From DASQFD01 sp035633255 (GTDB lineage: Bacteria; Actinomycetota; Actinomycetes; Actinomycetales; Dermatophilaceae), in NCBI GenBank assembly GCA_035633255.1, contig DASQFD010000005.1:1-55839 (forward strand): a stretch of DNA of 55,839 nucleotides, written 5' to 3'. The notes under the pieces are model-generated. The model saw nothing but the letters and a program-made list of their open reading frames with translations, was not told where the DNA came from and did not search any database. A program made the position numbers and the translations under genes. Below are positions 6,292 to 14,445 of the stretch, piece after piece; the first letter of the stretch is position 1; each line of letters starts with the position of its first letter.

Positions 6292-9222
6292 ATGCCCACC
6301 CAGCGCCCCACCCCCACCGGCCCGGCGGCGCCGGAGCTGGCGGTCGTCGAGTTGCGCGTCTACCGCGGCGGCAACGTGTGGTCGTACGAGCCGGCGATCC
6401 ACCTGGTCGTCGACCTCGGCGTGCTGGAGGGCTGGCCGACCGACACCCTTCCCGGCTTCGCGGAGCGCCTGCTGGAGCTGCTGCCCGGGCTGGCACACCA
6501 CACCTGCTCGACCGGCAGGCGGGGCGGCTTCGTCGAGCGGATGCAGGACGGCACCTGGCTGGGCCACGTCACCGAGCACGTCGCGCTGCAGCTGCAGCAG
6601 GAGGCCGGGCACGACCTGCGACGGGGCAAGACCCGCGGGGTGAAGGGGCACCCGGGCCGCTACAACATCGTCTACGGCTACAACGACGAGGGGGTCGGCC
6701 TGGCGGCCGGGCGGCTGGCCGTGCGCGTCGTCAACCACCTCGTGCAGGAGGAGCCGGGCCTCGACTTCGAGGTCGAGCTGGAGGCGTTTCTCCGGCGCGC
6801 GGAGCGGCTGGCGTTCGGCCCCTCCACCGCCGCCATCCTCGAGGAGGCGGTGAGCCGGGACATCCCCTACATCCGGCTCAACGGCGCCAGCCTGGTCCAG
6901 CTGGGGCAGGGGGTGCACCAGCAGCGGATCCGGGCGACCATGACGTCCCTGACGAGCGCGCTGGCCGTCGACATCGCCGGCGACAAGGACCTCACCGGGA
7001 CCCTGCTCGCGTCGGCGGGCCTGCCGGTGCCCCGCCAGCAGACGGTCCGCAGCGCGGACGGCGCGGCCGCGGCGGCGCTGCGGATCGGCGGCCCGGTGGT
7101 GGTCAAGCCGCTGGACGGCAACCACGGCCGGGGGGTCTGCCTGGACCTCACGAGCGAGGCCGAGGTGCGCGCGGCGTTCGAGGTGGCCGAGGCCCAGTCC
7201 CGGCGGGGCCACGTGGTGGTGGAGTCCTTCGTCAGGGGGCGGGACTACCGGTGCCTCATCGTCGGGGGCCGGATGCAGGCGATCGCCGAGCGGGTCCCCG
7301 CCCACGTCACCGGCGACGGCGAGCACACCGTGGCCGAGCTCGTCGAGCTCACCAACGCCGACCCGCGTCGCGGCGTGGGCCACGAGAAGGTCCTCACCCG
7401 GATCCGGGTCGACGACGCCGCGGTGGCGCTCGTCCAGGAGCAGGGGTTCGCCCTCGACGAGGTGCCCCCGGGCGGCACGACGGTCAAGCTGGCGCTCACC
7501 GGCAACGTGTCGACCGGCGGCATCGCGGTCGACCGCACCCTGGACGCCCACCCCGACAACGTCGAGATCGCCGAGGAGGCGGCCCGGCTGATCGGCCTGG
7601 ACGTCGCGGGCATCGACTTCGTCTGCCCCGACATCGCCGCCCCGGTGCGCGAGACCGGCGGTGCCATCGTGGAGGTGAACGCGGCGCCCGGCTTCCGGAT
7701 GCACACCCACCCGACGGTGGGTGAGCCGCAGTTCATCGCCAAGCCGGTGGTCGACCTGCTCTTCCCCCCCGGCGCGCCCTCGCGGGTGCCGATCGTCGCG
7801 GTGACCGGGACCAACGGCAAGACCACGACGGCCCGGATGATCGCCCACATCATGAAGGGCGTCGGCCGCAAGGTCGGCATGACCTCGACCGACGGCATCG
7901 TCATCGACGAGCGGCTCGTGCTCAAGGCCGACGCCTCGGGGCCGAAGTCGGCCCGGATGGTCCTGCAGAACCCGCGGGTCGACTTCGCCGTCATGGAGGT
8001 CGCCCGCGGCGGCATCCTGCGCGAGGGGCTCGGCTACGACCGCAACGACGTCGCGGTCGTCACCAACGTGGCGCCCGACCACCTCGGCACCCGCGGCATC
8101 GACACCGTGGAGCAGCTGGCGGAGGTCAAGGCGGTGGTCGTGGAGGCGGTGCCGCGGGACGGCTTCGCGGTCCTCAACGCCGACGACCCGCTGGTCCGCA
8201 GGATGCGGCGGCGCTGCTCGGGGGCGGTGGTGTGGTTCACCCTCGCGGCGCCGGGCACGCCGGTCCGCGAGCTCGTCGACGACCACTGCCGTCGGGGCGG
8301 TCGGGCCGTGGTCCTGGACCCGAGCGACCGCGGGGACATGGTCGTCCTGCGCCACGGCCGGCGCAGCATGCAGCTCGCCTGGACCCACCTGCTGCCGGCG
8401 ACGTTCGGCGGGACCGCACTGTTCAACGTGGCCAACGCGATGGCCGCCGCCGGTGCCGCCCTCGCGGTGGGCACCGGGCTGCACGAGATCCGGCAGGGAC
8501 TGCGGACCTTCGCGACCACCTACTACCTGTCCCCCGGCCGGATGAACCAGGTCAACGTCCACCACGTCGACGTCTTCGTCGACTACTGCCACAACGCCCC
8601 CGGCATGCGGGTGCTCGGCGACTTCGTCGAGCGCTACGCGTCCGGGCGCGACGGTGCCTCCGACGTGGGGCGGGTCTCGCGCATCGGGATGGTCGCCAGC
8701 GCGGGCGACCGGCGGGAGACCGACATGCGTGAGCTCGGTGCCGTCGCCGCGGAGCACTTCGACGTGCTCGTCGTGCGCGAGGACGAGCGGCTGCGCGGCC
8801 GGCCCCGTGGCGAGACCGCGGAGCTCGTCGCGCAGGGCGCACGGGCGCGGATCGCCGAGGGCGGCGCCCGCTGCCGCCAGGTGCAGGTGGTCATCGACGA
8901 GGTGACGGCGGTGCGCACCTGCCTCGCCCTCGCCAACCCCGGCGACCTCGTGGTGCTCTGCGTGGACCAGCACGCCCGCGTCATGGCGGAGCTGGAGGCG
9001 ATGACCCAGCAGGCCCAGCCCGGGACGCACAGCACCGGTGACTCCACGGGCGACCCCGACCTCGACCCGGAGGCGATGAGCGCCCGGGCGGCGCGGGAGG
9101 GCGCCGCCATGGACACCGAGGCGGAGGCGGCCGCCGCCCTGGACCCCGAGGTGGAGGCGGCCGCCGAGCACCCCGCCGAGCACCCCCCCCGTGCGTTAGG
9201 GCACCCATCTCACCCATCGTGA
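6292..9222 (+). CDS. cphA: Cyanophycin synthetase
   Basis: A 976-residue three-domain ligase that builds the Asp backbone and Arg side chains of cyanophycin using ATP. Residues about 10-160 form the CphA N domain (VYRGGNVWSYEPAIHLVVDL, GTWLGHVTEHVALQLQ). Residues about 200-480 are ATP-grasp (VVVKPLDGNHGRGV near 270-283; AGIDFVCPDI and VEVNAAPGFRMHTHP). The Mur-ligase domain follows, with P-loop VAVTGTNGKTTTARMIAH near 502-520 and CHNAPGMRVLG. SD gaggag lies before ATG 6292. The protein is longer than usual CphA1 (about 870-900) because of a roughly 70-residue Ala/Glu/Asp/His-rich tail. The 3' end carries repeats that include the stop codon. Confidence 0.95.
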   Translation: MPTQRPTPTGPAAPELAVVELRVYRGGNVWSYEPAIHLVVDLGVLEGWPTDTLPGFAERLLELLPGLAHHTCSTGRRGGFVERMQDGTWLGHVTEHVALQLQQEAGHDLRRGKTRGVKGHPGRYNIVYGYNDEGVGLAAGRLAVRVVNHLVQEEPGLDFEVELEAFLRRAERLAFGPSTAAILEEAVSRDIPYIRLNGASLVQLGQGVHQQRIRATMTSLTSALAVDIAGDKDLTGTLLASAGLPVPRQQTVRSADGAAAAALRIGGPVVVKPLDGNHGRGVCLDLTSEAEVRAAFEVAEAQSRRGHVVVESFVRGRDYRCLIVGGRMQAIAERVPAHVTGDGEHTVAELVELTNADPRRGVGHEKVLTRIRVDDAAVALVQEQGFALDEVPPGGTTVKLALTGNVSTGGIAVDRTLDAHPDNVEIAEEAARLIGLDVAGIDFVCPDIAAPVRETGGAIVEVNAAPGFRMHTHPTVGEPQFIAKPVVDLLFPPGAPSRVPIVAVTGTNGKTTTARMIAHIMKGVGRKVGMTSTDGIVIDERLVLKADASGPKSARMVLQNPRVDFAVMEVARGGILREGLGYDRNDVAVVTNVAPDHLGTRGIDTVEQLAEVKAVVVEAVPRDGFAVLNADDPLVRRMRRRCSGAVVWFTLAAPGTPVRELVDDHCRRGGRAVVLDPSDRGDMVVLRHGRRSMQLAWTHLLPATFGGTALFNVANAMAAAGAALAVGTGLHEIRQGLRTFATTYYLSPGRMNQVNVHHVDVFVDYCHNAPGMRVLGDFVERYASGRDGASDVGRVSRIGMVASAGDRRETDMRELGAVAAEHFDVLVVREDERLRGRPRGETAELVAQGARARIAEGGARCRQVQVVIDEVTAVRTCLALANPGDLVVLCVDQHARVMAELEAMTQQAQPGTHSTGDSTGDPDLDPEAMSARAAREGAAMDTEAEAAAALDPEVEAAAEHPAEHPPRALGHPSHPS

Positions 9223-9246
9223 GCACATCGGGCACCCATCGTGAGC
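9202..9246. repeat. Direct repeats at cphA 3' end including the stop codon
   Basis: CACCCATCGTGAGC occurs at 9211-9224 and again at 9233-9246, exactly 22 bp apart. A partial copy, CACCCATCT, starts at 9202. The first full copy contains the cphA stop TGA (9220-9222). The 22-bp spacing (two helical turns) also allows an operator for the gene that follows. Confidence 0.7.
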
Positions 9247-9407
9247 TGGGGCACAGGCCGTCCTCGGCCCTCGCCGGAGAGGAAGACCGGACGCAGTGCC
9301 GTCCCGTCCGGTGGCGCGAGCCCCGATGCCCAGGACCGGAGGAGTCTCGGCGCGGAAGGGACGCGGGTCATCGAGAAGGTCATGCGGGTCGTCCTGGGGC
9401 GACCGTC

Positions 9408-9866
9408 ATGGTGACGTCGCTGCGCGCCGACCGGAGCGAGCGCGCCCGGCTCGTCGCCCGGGTGGCGCTCGGCGTGCTGTTCCTGGTGTTCGGGGCGGGA
9501 GTCAACGTCGTCTACCGGGTGACCGACCCCGACTCCTTCGCCGCCTTCGGCGAGCTCTCGCAGTTCGCCTTCGTCCGTGAGACGTGGGCGGCGCTGGTCG
9601 TGCCGAACGCCGCGGTGTTCAGCGGCCTGCTGATCGCCGGCGAGGCCGTCGCGGGGCTGCTCGTCCTGTCCGGCGGGCGGCGCCTGGAGGTGGGGCCTCT
9701 CGCGCTCCTGGGGTTCCACACCGGGCTGCTCTTCTTCGGCTGGTGGCTGTGGATCTACGCCGTCCCGATGCTCGGCGCCCTCACGCTGCTGCTGCGGGCG
9801 CAGAGGCGGGAGCACGCGGGCGAGCCGGCCCGGCCACGGCAGCTGGTGCGGCACCGTCCCGCGTGA
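9408..9866 (+). CDS. DoxX-like small membrane protein
   Basis: A 152-residue integral membrane protein with about four hydrophobic helices: VARVALGVLFLVFGAGVNVV, a segment around ALVVPNAAVFSGLLIAGEA, LEVGPLALLGFHTGLLFFGW and YAVPMLGALTLLLR. The helix spacing and the FGxxxVVYRVTDPDSFAAFG loop resemble small DoxX/DUF6790-type proteins of unknown function. ATG 9408 is chosen because the upstream open frame to GTG 9219 translates into low-complexity, non-protein-like sequence; GTG 9411 is an alternative. It lies downstream of cphA and is convergent with the next gene. No link to cyanophycin is shown by sequence. Confidence 0.7.
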   Translation: MVTSLRADRSERARLVARVALGVLFLVFGAGVNVVYRVTDPDSFAAFGELSQFAFVRETWAALVVPNAAVFSGLLIAGEAVAGLLVLSGGRRLEVGPLALLGFHTGLLFFGWWLWIYAVPMLGALTLLLRAQRREHAGEPARPRQLVRHRPA

Positions 9867-9919
9867 ACGGGGGGGGCGCGGGGCGCGCCCGTCCCGGCAG
9901 GTCCCGCGGCGGGAGCTCC

Positions 9920-12130
9920 TCAGCGCGACCGCAGCCGGCCGGCATACCGGTGCAGGGCACCGGACCACGCGGCCGTCTCCTCCTCCGGCGCCGCCGTCGC
10001 CAGCGCGTCGACCAGGTCGGCCACCGCCTCCTCGGCCCGGCCGAGGTCGACCAGGCACAACGCCCGGAACGCCGCGACGGCCGCGACGTCGGGTCGCTCG
10101 CCGGCCACCTCGTCGAGGAGGCGAACGGCCTCCTCGGCGCGGCCGAGCCGGCGCAGCGTCGCGGCCAGCTGCACCCGGGCCCGGTGCCGGTGCGGCTCCC
10201 CGAGACCGGACCCCAGGGCGTGCCGGTATGCCGTCTCGGCCTCGGCCTCCCGCTCGGCCGCGTCGAGGGCTGAGGCGAGCTCGAAGAGCAGGCGCGGGTC
10301 GCCGGGGTGCGCCCCCACCAGGTCCTGGGCTGCGGCCACCCGGGCGGCCGGGTCGGCCAGCTGCCACAGGGCGGTCACCTCGGCCTCGGCCTCATGGCCG
10401 CCCCGGGCGGCCAGCACCTTGCGCCGAACCACCGACGGGCCGTCCGCCGTCGCGCCGACCGACTGCAGCCACCGCACCGCGGACTCCCGCTCGGCGTGGG
10501 TCATCAGGGCGACGACGTCCCCGTCGCCGGCGCCCGCGACCAGGGCCTGGAGGCCGTCGAGCTCGGTGCCGTACGACGCCACCTCGTGCACCCCGGCCCG
10601 GGCCAGCCCGGTGCGCAGGTGCCGTTCGAGCTCAGCGGTCGTGCGGCCGCGGAGGTAGTGCTCCTTGTGGGTGACGACGACGTGGTCGGCCCGCAGCCCG
10701 GCCAGCTCGCCGAGCCCCTCGAGGATCTCGTCGGTGCGGTCGCCCCCGGTGCCGAGCCCGAGGCGCACCCGGCCCCCGGGGGCGGTGAGGCCGCGGGCCA
10801 CGTCGAGGAGCGCCTCCAGCCCCGCCTCGTTGTGCGCGAGGTCGACGACGACCGTCGCCGAGCCGTCGTGCGCCGGCAGCGGGACGGTGAAGACGTTCAG
10901 CCGGCCGGGGTTGAGCCGGGTGTCCGGGACGAAGCTGCGCAGCCCCTCGACGACCGCCTCCCGGGGCAGCCCGAGGGCCAGGCCCGCCGAGGCGGCGGCG
11001 AGGGCGTTGGCGACGTTGTGCCGGGACAGCCCGGCGAGGGTGACCGGCACGTCGACCACGGGGAGCAGCCGGTCCGGCGCACGACCGGGACGGAGCACGC
11101 ACAGGCTCCCGTCCAGGATCGTGGTCGCCCGTCCTCCGGCACCGAGTGCCTCCCGGACCGCTGGTGCGTCGGGGTCCAGCGTGAAGGCCCACGGCCGCCC
11201 CCGGGTGCCGGCGCGCATCGCCCAGACGCGGGGGTCCTCGCCGTTGAGCACCGCCCACCCGCCCGGACGGGTCACCCGGGTCACGACCGCCTTGACCTCG
11301 GCCAGCTGGTCGACGGTGTCGATGCCCTGCAGGCCGAGGTGGTCCGCCGACACGTTGGTGACGACCGAGACGTCGTTGGCCGTGACACCGAGGCCCCGCA
11401 GGAGGATGCCGCCGCGGGCCGTCTCCAGGATGCCGAGCTCGACGCCGTCGGCCCGCAGCACGCCGCGGGCGCCGGCCGGCCCGGAGTAGTCACCCGGCTC
11501 GACGACCTCGCCCTGCACGACGATCCCGTCGGTGGAGCTCCACCCGGTCCGCCGCCCGGCCGTCATGCCGAGGTGGGCCAGCAGCCGGGTGGTCGTGGTC
11601 TTGCCGTTGGTCCCGGTGACCGCGGCGACGGGCACCCGGGGCACGAGCACCTGCGCCGGCTCGCCGTCCGCCGCGGTGCGCACCCGCTCGGCGCCGGGTG
11701 CCAGCGCCGTCGCCAGCGGCTCCCCGGCCAGCAGGGAGCGCAGGACCGGGGCGACGGCCTCGCCGAGCGCCTCGGCCGGGCCGCGCCGCCGCCACACGAA
11801 GGCGACGACCACCGTGTCGACCTCGCCCGCCGTGCGTGAGCGCACCCCGAGCCGCGAGGTGCCGCCCGCCTCGGCCAGCCGGCGGACCACCCGCTCCGCC
11901 AGCCGGGCCAGCGCCCGCTGTCGGGTGGCGGTGCCGGGCGCACCGACGGCGCCACGCGGCATACCCAGCTCGTCGGCGACCCGGCGGACGGTGGCCTCGT
12001 CGGCGGCCGACAGCCCCGGCGCGGCAAGGGTGACCTTGACCGCGGGGCGGGGGAAGTAGAGGTTCGGGCCCTCCAGGACGCGCACCTCCCGGCCGGCCAC
12101 CCCGGGGGCGCCACTCAGCTGCGGCAGCAT
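9920..12130 (-). CDS. CphA-like Mur ligase without ATP-grasp, fused to C-terminal TPRs
   Basis: A 736-residue protein. The N-terminus (VRVLEGPNLYFPRPAVKVTL) resembles a shortened CphA N domain (VYRGGNVWSYEPAI). No ATP-grasp follows. The Mur-ligase core begins with P-loop AAVTGTNGKTTTTRLLAH near residues 168-185, then WSSTDGIVVQGE, ARGGILLRGLG, VSADHLGLQGIDTVDQLAE and VVDLAHNEAGLEALL, each with a clear counterpart in the CphA at 6292-9222. From about residue 580, LLFELASALDAAEREAEAE and LAATLRRLGRAEEAVRLLDE are TPR_5-type helical repeats. The gene sits 19 bp after fabI in the same direction and is convergent with the cphA cluster. Its substrate is unknown; an Asp/Arg- or other amino-acid-ligating role is inference. 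Confidence 0.85.
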   Translation of the reverse strand: MLPQLSGAPGVAGREVRVLEGPNLYFPRPAVKVTLAAPGLSAADEATVRRVADELGMPRGAVGAPGTATRQRALARLAERVVRRLAEAGGTSRLGVRSRTAGEVDTVVVAFVWRRRGPAEALGEAVAPVLRSLLAGEPLATALAPGAERVRTAADGEPAQVLVPRVPVAAVTGTNGKTTTTRLLAHLGMTAGRRTGWSSTDGIVVQGEVVEPGDYSGPAGARGVLRADGVELGILETARGGILLRGLGVTANDVSVVTNVSADHLGLQGIDTVDQLAEVKAVVTRVTRPGGWAVLNGEDPRVWAMRAGTRGRPWAFTLDPDAPAVREALGAGGRATTILDGSLCVLRPGRAPDRLLPVVDVPVTLAGLSRHNVANALAAASAGLALGLPREAVVEGLRSFVPDTRLNPGRLNVFTVPLPAHDGSATVVVDLAHNEAGLEALLDVARGLTAPGGRVRLGLGTGGDRTDEILEGLGELAGLRADHVVVTHKEHYLRGRTTAELERHLRTGLARAGVHEVASYGTELDGLQALVAGAGDGDVVALMTHAERESAVRWLQSVGATADGPSVVRRKVLAARGGHEAEAEVTALWQLADPAARVAAAQDLVGAHPGDPRLLFELASALDAAEREAEAETAYRHALGSGLGEPHRHRARVQLAATLRRLGRAEEAVRLLDEVAGERPDVAAVAAFRALCLVDLGRAEEAVADLVDALATAAPEEETAAWSGALHRYAGRLRSR

Positions 12131-12149
12131 CGTGGCGGCTCGTCGCCGC

Positions 12150-12908
12150 TCAGACGCCCATCGCGTGGAAGCCGCCGTCGACGTGGACGACCTCCCCGGT
12201 CGTCGCCGGGAACCAGTCCGAGAGCAGGGCCGCGCAGGCCCGGGCCGCGGGCTCGGGGTCCCGGACGTCCCAGCCGAGCGGGGCGCGGGTGCCCCACTCC
12301 TGCTCGAACCGCTCGAACCCGGGGATCGACTTCGCGGCGGTGGTGCGGATCGGGCCGGCGGCGACGAGGTTGCAGCGGATCCCCCGCGGTCCGAGGTCCC
12401 GCGCGAGGTAGCGGTTGGTCGCCTCGAAGGCCGCCTTGGCGACGCCCATCCAGTCGTAGACGGGCCAGGCGTAGCGCGCGTCGAAGGTCAGGCCGACGAT
12501 GCTGGACCCTGAGGACATCAGCGGCGCGGCGGCCCGGGCCAGCGCCGGAAGGGAGTAGGCCGAGACCTGCACGGCCGTCGCGACGTCCTCCCACGACGCC
12601 TCCAGGAAGGTGAACGCCCCAGGGGGCGCGAAGCCGATCGAGTGCAGCACGCCGTCGAGCCGGTCGACGTGCTCGCCCACCCGGCCCGCCAGGGCGTCCA
12701 GGTCCTCGGCGCTGGTGACGTCGAGCTCGATCACCGGCGGCGTGGTCGGCAGCCGGCGGGCGATGGCCGAGGTGAGCTTCATGGTCCGCCCGAACGAGGT
12801 CAGGACGACCTCGGCACCCTGCTCCTGCGCCAGGCGCGCGACGGAGAAGGCGATGGAGGTGTCCATGAGGACGCCGGTGACGAGCAGCTTCTTGCCCTCG
12901 AGGAGCAT
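12150..12908 (-). CDS. fabI: Enoyl-ACP reductase (InhA/FabI type)
   Basis: A 252-residue short-chain dehydrogenase that reduces trans-2-enoyl-ACP with NADH in the last step of fatty-acid elongation. It has the FabI/InhA N-terminus KKLLVTGVLMDTSIAFSVAR in place of the classical TGxxxGIG, the conserved LDGVLHSIGFAP, and the catalytic Tyr-x6-Lys in YDWMGVAKAAFEATNRYLA. The C-terminal NLVAAGPIRTTAAKSIPGF is the substrate-loop region. The ATG at 12908 has a strong SD (aggaggga). It follows fabG by 67 bp, the arrangement of mabA-inhA in mycobacteria. InhA-type inhibitors such as isoniazid adduct or triclosan act on this family, but sensitivity cannot be read here. Confidence 0.95.
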   Translation of the reverse strand: MLLEGKKLLVTGVLMDTSIAFSVARLAQEQGAEVVLTSFGRTMKLTSAIARRLPTTPPVIELDVTSAEDLDALAGRVGEHVDRLDGVLHSIGFAPPGAFTFLEASWEDVATAVQVSAYSLPALARAAAPLMSSGSSIVGLTFDARYAWPVYDWMGVAKAAFEATNRYLARDLGPRGIRCNLVAAGPIRTTAAKSIPGFERFEQEWGTRAPLGWDVRDPEPAARACAALLSDWFPATTGEVVHVDGGFHAMGV

Positions 12909-12975
12909 GCGGTGGTCCCTCCTGCGGTTCGGTGGAAGTGAGGTGGTGGTCTCCGGTGGGTGGCCGGGCGCGGGG

Positions 12976-13686
12976 TCAGTGCCCCATGCCGAGCCCGCCG
13001 TCGACCGGCAGCACGGCGCCGGAGACGTATGCCGCCTCGGGACTGGCGAGGTAGCGCACCGCGGCGGCCACCTCCTCGACGTGCCCGAAGCGCCCGGCCG
13101 GGATCGCCTCGCGGTACGCCGCCTGGCGGTCCTCGGGCAGCGCCGCGGTCATGTCGGTCTCCACGAAGCCGGGGGCCACGACGTTGGCCGTGATCCCGCG
13201 ACCGCCCAGCTCACGGGTGACCGAGCGGGCCAGGCCGACCAGCCCGGCCTTGCTCGCCGCGTAGTTGGCCTGCCCCGGGGACCCGTAGAGGCCCACGACG
13301 CTGGAGACGAGGACGATGCGGCCCCGGCGCAGGCGGATCATCCCCGTGCTGGCCCGCCGGACACAGCGGAAGGCGCCGGCGAGGTTGGTGTCCACCACCG
13401 AGTCGAAGTCCTCGTCGGACATCCGCATGAGCAGGCCGTCCGCGGTGATACCGGCGTTGGCCACCAGCACCTCGACCGGCCCGAGCCGGTCCTCCACCTC
13501 GGTGAAGGCGGCGTCGACCGACGCGGTGTCGGTGACGTCGCAGCGCACCGTGAGCAGCTCGTCGGGGCCCTCCCCCGACCGCGAGGTGACGGCCACCCGG
13601 TCACCGCCGGCCGCGAGGGCCCGGGCGATGGCCAGCCCGATGCCGCGGTTGCCGCCGGTGACGAGCACGGTGCGCGGTTCGCTCAT
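12976..13686 (-). CDS. fabG: 3-oxoacyl-ACP reductase
   Basis: A 236-residue classical SDR that reduces beta-ketoacyl-ACP with NADPH. Visible motifs are the cofactor loop VLVTGGNRGIGLAIARALA, NAGI (VLVANAGITADG), the catalytic Ser segment IVLVSSVVGLYGSPGQ and the Tyr-x3-Lys motif YAASKAGLVG. The C-terminus PEAAYVSGAVLPVDGGLGMG is typical of FabG. ATG 13686 has an SD (aggag) at correct spacing, whereas the upstream ATG gives an arginine-rich extension. It is the first gene of the fabG-fabI-Mur ligase-TPR run. Confidence 0.95.
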   Translation of the reverse strand: MSEPRTVLVTGGNRGIGLAIARALAAGGDRVAVTSRSGEGPDELLTVRCDVTDTASVDAAFTEVEDRLGPVEVLVANAGITADGLLMRMSDEDFDSVVDTNLAGAFRCVRRASTGMIRLRRGRIVLVSSVVGLYGSPGQANYAASKAGLVGLARSVTRELGGRGITANVVAPGFVETDMTAALPEDRQAAYREAIPAGRFGHVEEVAAAVRYLASPEAAYVSGAVLPVDGGLGMGH

Positions 13687-13732
13687 GGGGCTCCTGCCTC
13701 GGGGCCCGGCACGGCGCCGGGCGGACGGCACG

Positions 13733-13738
13733 ACCGTA
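13733..13738 (-). promoter_or_regulatory. Possible fabG -10 box
   Basis: TACGGT on the minus strand about 47 nt before the fabG ATG, in the 132-bp spacer shared with the divergent DUF3099 gene. No clear -35 is seen. Confidence 0.3.
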
Positions 13739-13806
13739 GTGGACTACCGCCGGGTAGCCGCCCGAGGACGTCCGACCGCGGCGGCACCGCACCCAGGATC
13801 ACAACC

Positions 13807-13812
13807 TACAGT
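13807..13812 (+). promoter_or_regulatory. DUF3099 gene leaderless -10 box
   Basis: TACAGT, 6 nt, then GTG 13819. Confidence 0.55.
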
Positions 13813-13818
13813 GGAGCG

Positions 13819-14121
13819 GTGCCGCCACCCCGTCGTCCCCCGCCTCCGGTCGCGCAGTCGGTGACGACCGCCCCGGCGCCGGCCAGCGACGACAGCGAGG
13901 CTCGGATCCGCCGCTACCTGCTGACGATGGGCATCCGCACGACGTGCTTCATCCTCATGGTGGTGTTCGACGGCTGGCTCCGGTGGACCTTCGCCGCCGG
14001 GGCGGCGTTCCTGCCCTATGTCGCCGTGCTGTTCGCCAACGCCCGGCGTCCGCGCATCCGGGGACAGGTGAGCCCCCTCACCGCGCCCTCGCCCGCAGAG
14101 CGCGGGCGGCTCGGACGATGA
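13819..14121 (+). CDS. DUF3099 membrane protein
   Basis: A 100-residue protein with the DUF3099 signature: RIRRYLLTMGIRTTCFILMV, then a second hydrophobic segment AAGAAFLPYVAVLFANARRP. These give two membrane helices, probably with both termini in the cytoplasm. The N-terminal 30 residues are Pro-rich and the C-terminus is basic. The function of DUF3099 is unknown; it is restricted to Actinomycetota. The start GTG 13819 is fixed by a TACAGT box 6 nt upstream. The stop overlaps the ATG of the next gene (ATGA). Confidence 0.88.
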   Translation: MPPPRRPPPPVAQSVTTAPAPASDDSEARIRRYLLTMGIRTTCFILMVVFDGWLRWTFAAGAAFLPYVAVLFANARRPRIRGQVSPLTAPSPAERGRLGR

Positions 14122-14441
14122 GCGAGCGCCTGGTCTGCAGCGCCAGGGGCTGCCGCGCCGAGGCGACGAGCGCCCTGCGGTGGAACAACCCCCGACTCCA
14201 CGTCGCCGACCGGCGCAAGGTGTGGCTCGCGTGCGACGCCCACGTCGCCACCCTGGGCGACTTCCTCTCCCTGCGCGGCTTCCTGCGCGACACCGTCCCG
14301 GTGTCGGCCCTCGCCGCCTCGGAACCGGCGCTCGCCCCCTCCGAGTCGGCCCTCGCCGCCTCGGAACCGGCGCTCGCCCCCCCAGGCTCGCCGCCGACCG
14401 ATGGCGGGCGCGGGAGCTCCGAGGCGCGACGTCTACCCTGA
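14118..14441 (+). CDS. Conserved actinobacterial small Cys protein
   Basis: A 107-residue protein. The first 60 residues match a conserved actinobacterial family often mislabelled acetone carboxylase: LVCSARGCRAEATSALRWNN, then RRKVWLACDAHVATLGDFL and RGFLRDTVPV. The pattern C-x4-C ... C-x2-H suggests a small zinc-binding domain, although metal binding is unproven. The last 45 residues are a low-complexity Ala/Ser/Glu/Pro tail made from a 42-bp repeat (copies at 14303-14338 and 14345-14380). The start ATG is within an ATGA overlap with the DUF3099 gene. It is followed by SURF1 after 4 bp. Confidence 0.75.
   Translation: MSERLVCSARGCRAEATSALRWNNPRLHVADRRKVWLACDAHVATLGDFLSLRGFLRDTVPVSALAASEPALAPSESALAASEPALAPPGSPPTDGGRGSSEARRLP
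14303..14380 (+). repeat. Two 36-bp copies in coding 3' end
   Basis: Identical 36-bp segments at 14303-14338 and 14345-14380 (42-bp period) encode the repeated ALAASEPALAP tail of the small Cys protein. Confidence 0.8.
14434..14439 (+). promoter_or_regulatory. SURF1 leaderless -10 box
   Basis: TACCCT overlaps the end of the preceding gene, followed by 6 nt and GTG 14446. Confidence 0.5.
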
Positions 14442-14445
14442 CGTG

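Noticed and set aside
4417..9183. A 1588-codon open frame on the minus strand, antisense to serB, cphB and cphA
   Set aside because: It has no recognisable domain, is rich in Arg, His, Asp, Gly and Val, and lies exactly opposite three well-supported genes. It is the usual third-position shadow in GC-rich DNA.
9219..9407. GTG 9219 as start of the DoxX-like protein
   Set aside because: It would add 63 Arg/Gly/Pro-rich residues without protein character, whereas ATG 9408 places the first membrane helix near the N-terminus.
9920..12130. Assignment of the Mur-ligase gene as murT (with gatD)
   Set aside because: There is no glutamine amidotransferase gene beside it, and its N-terminal motif and core blocks resemble CphA rather than MurT.
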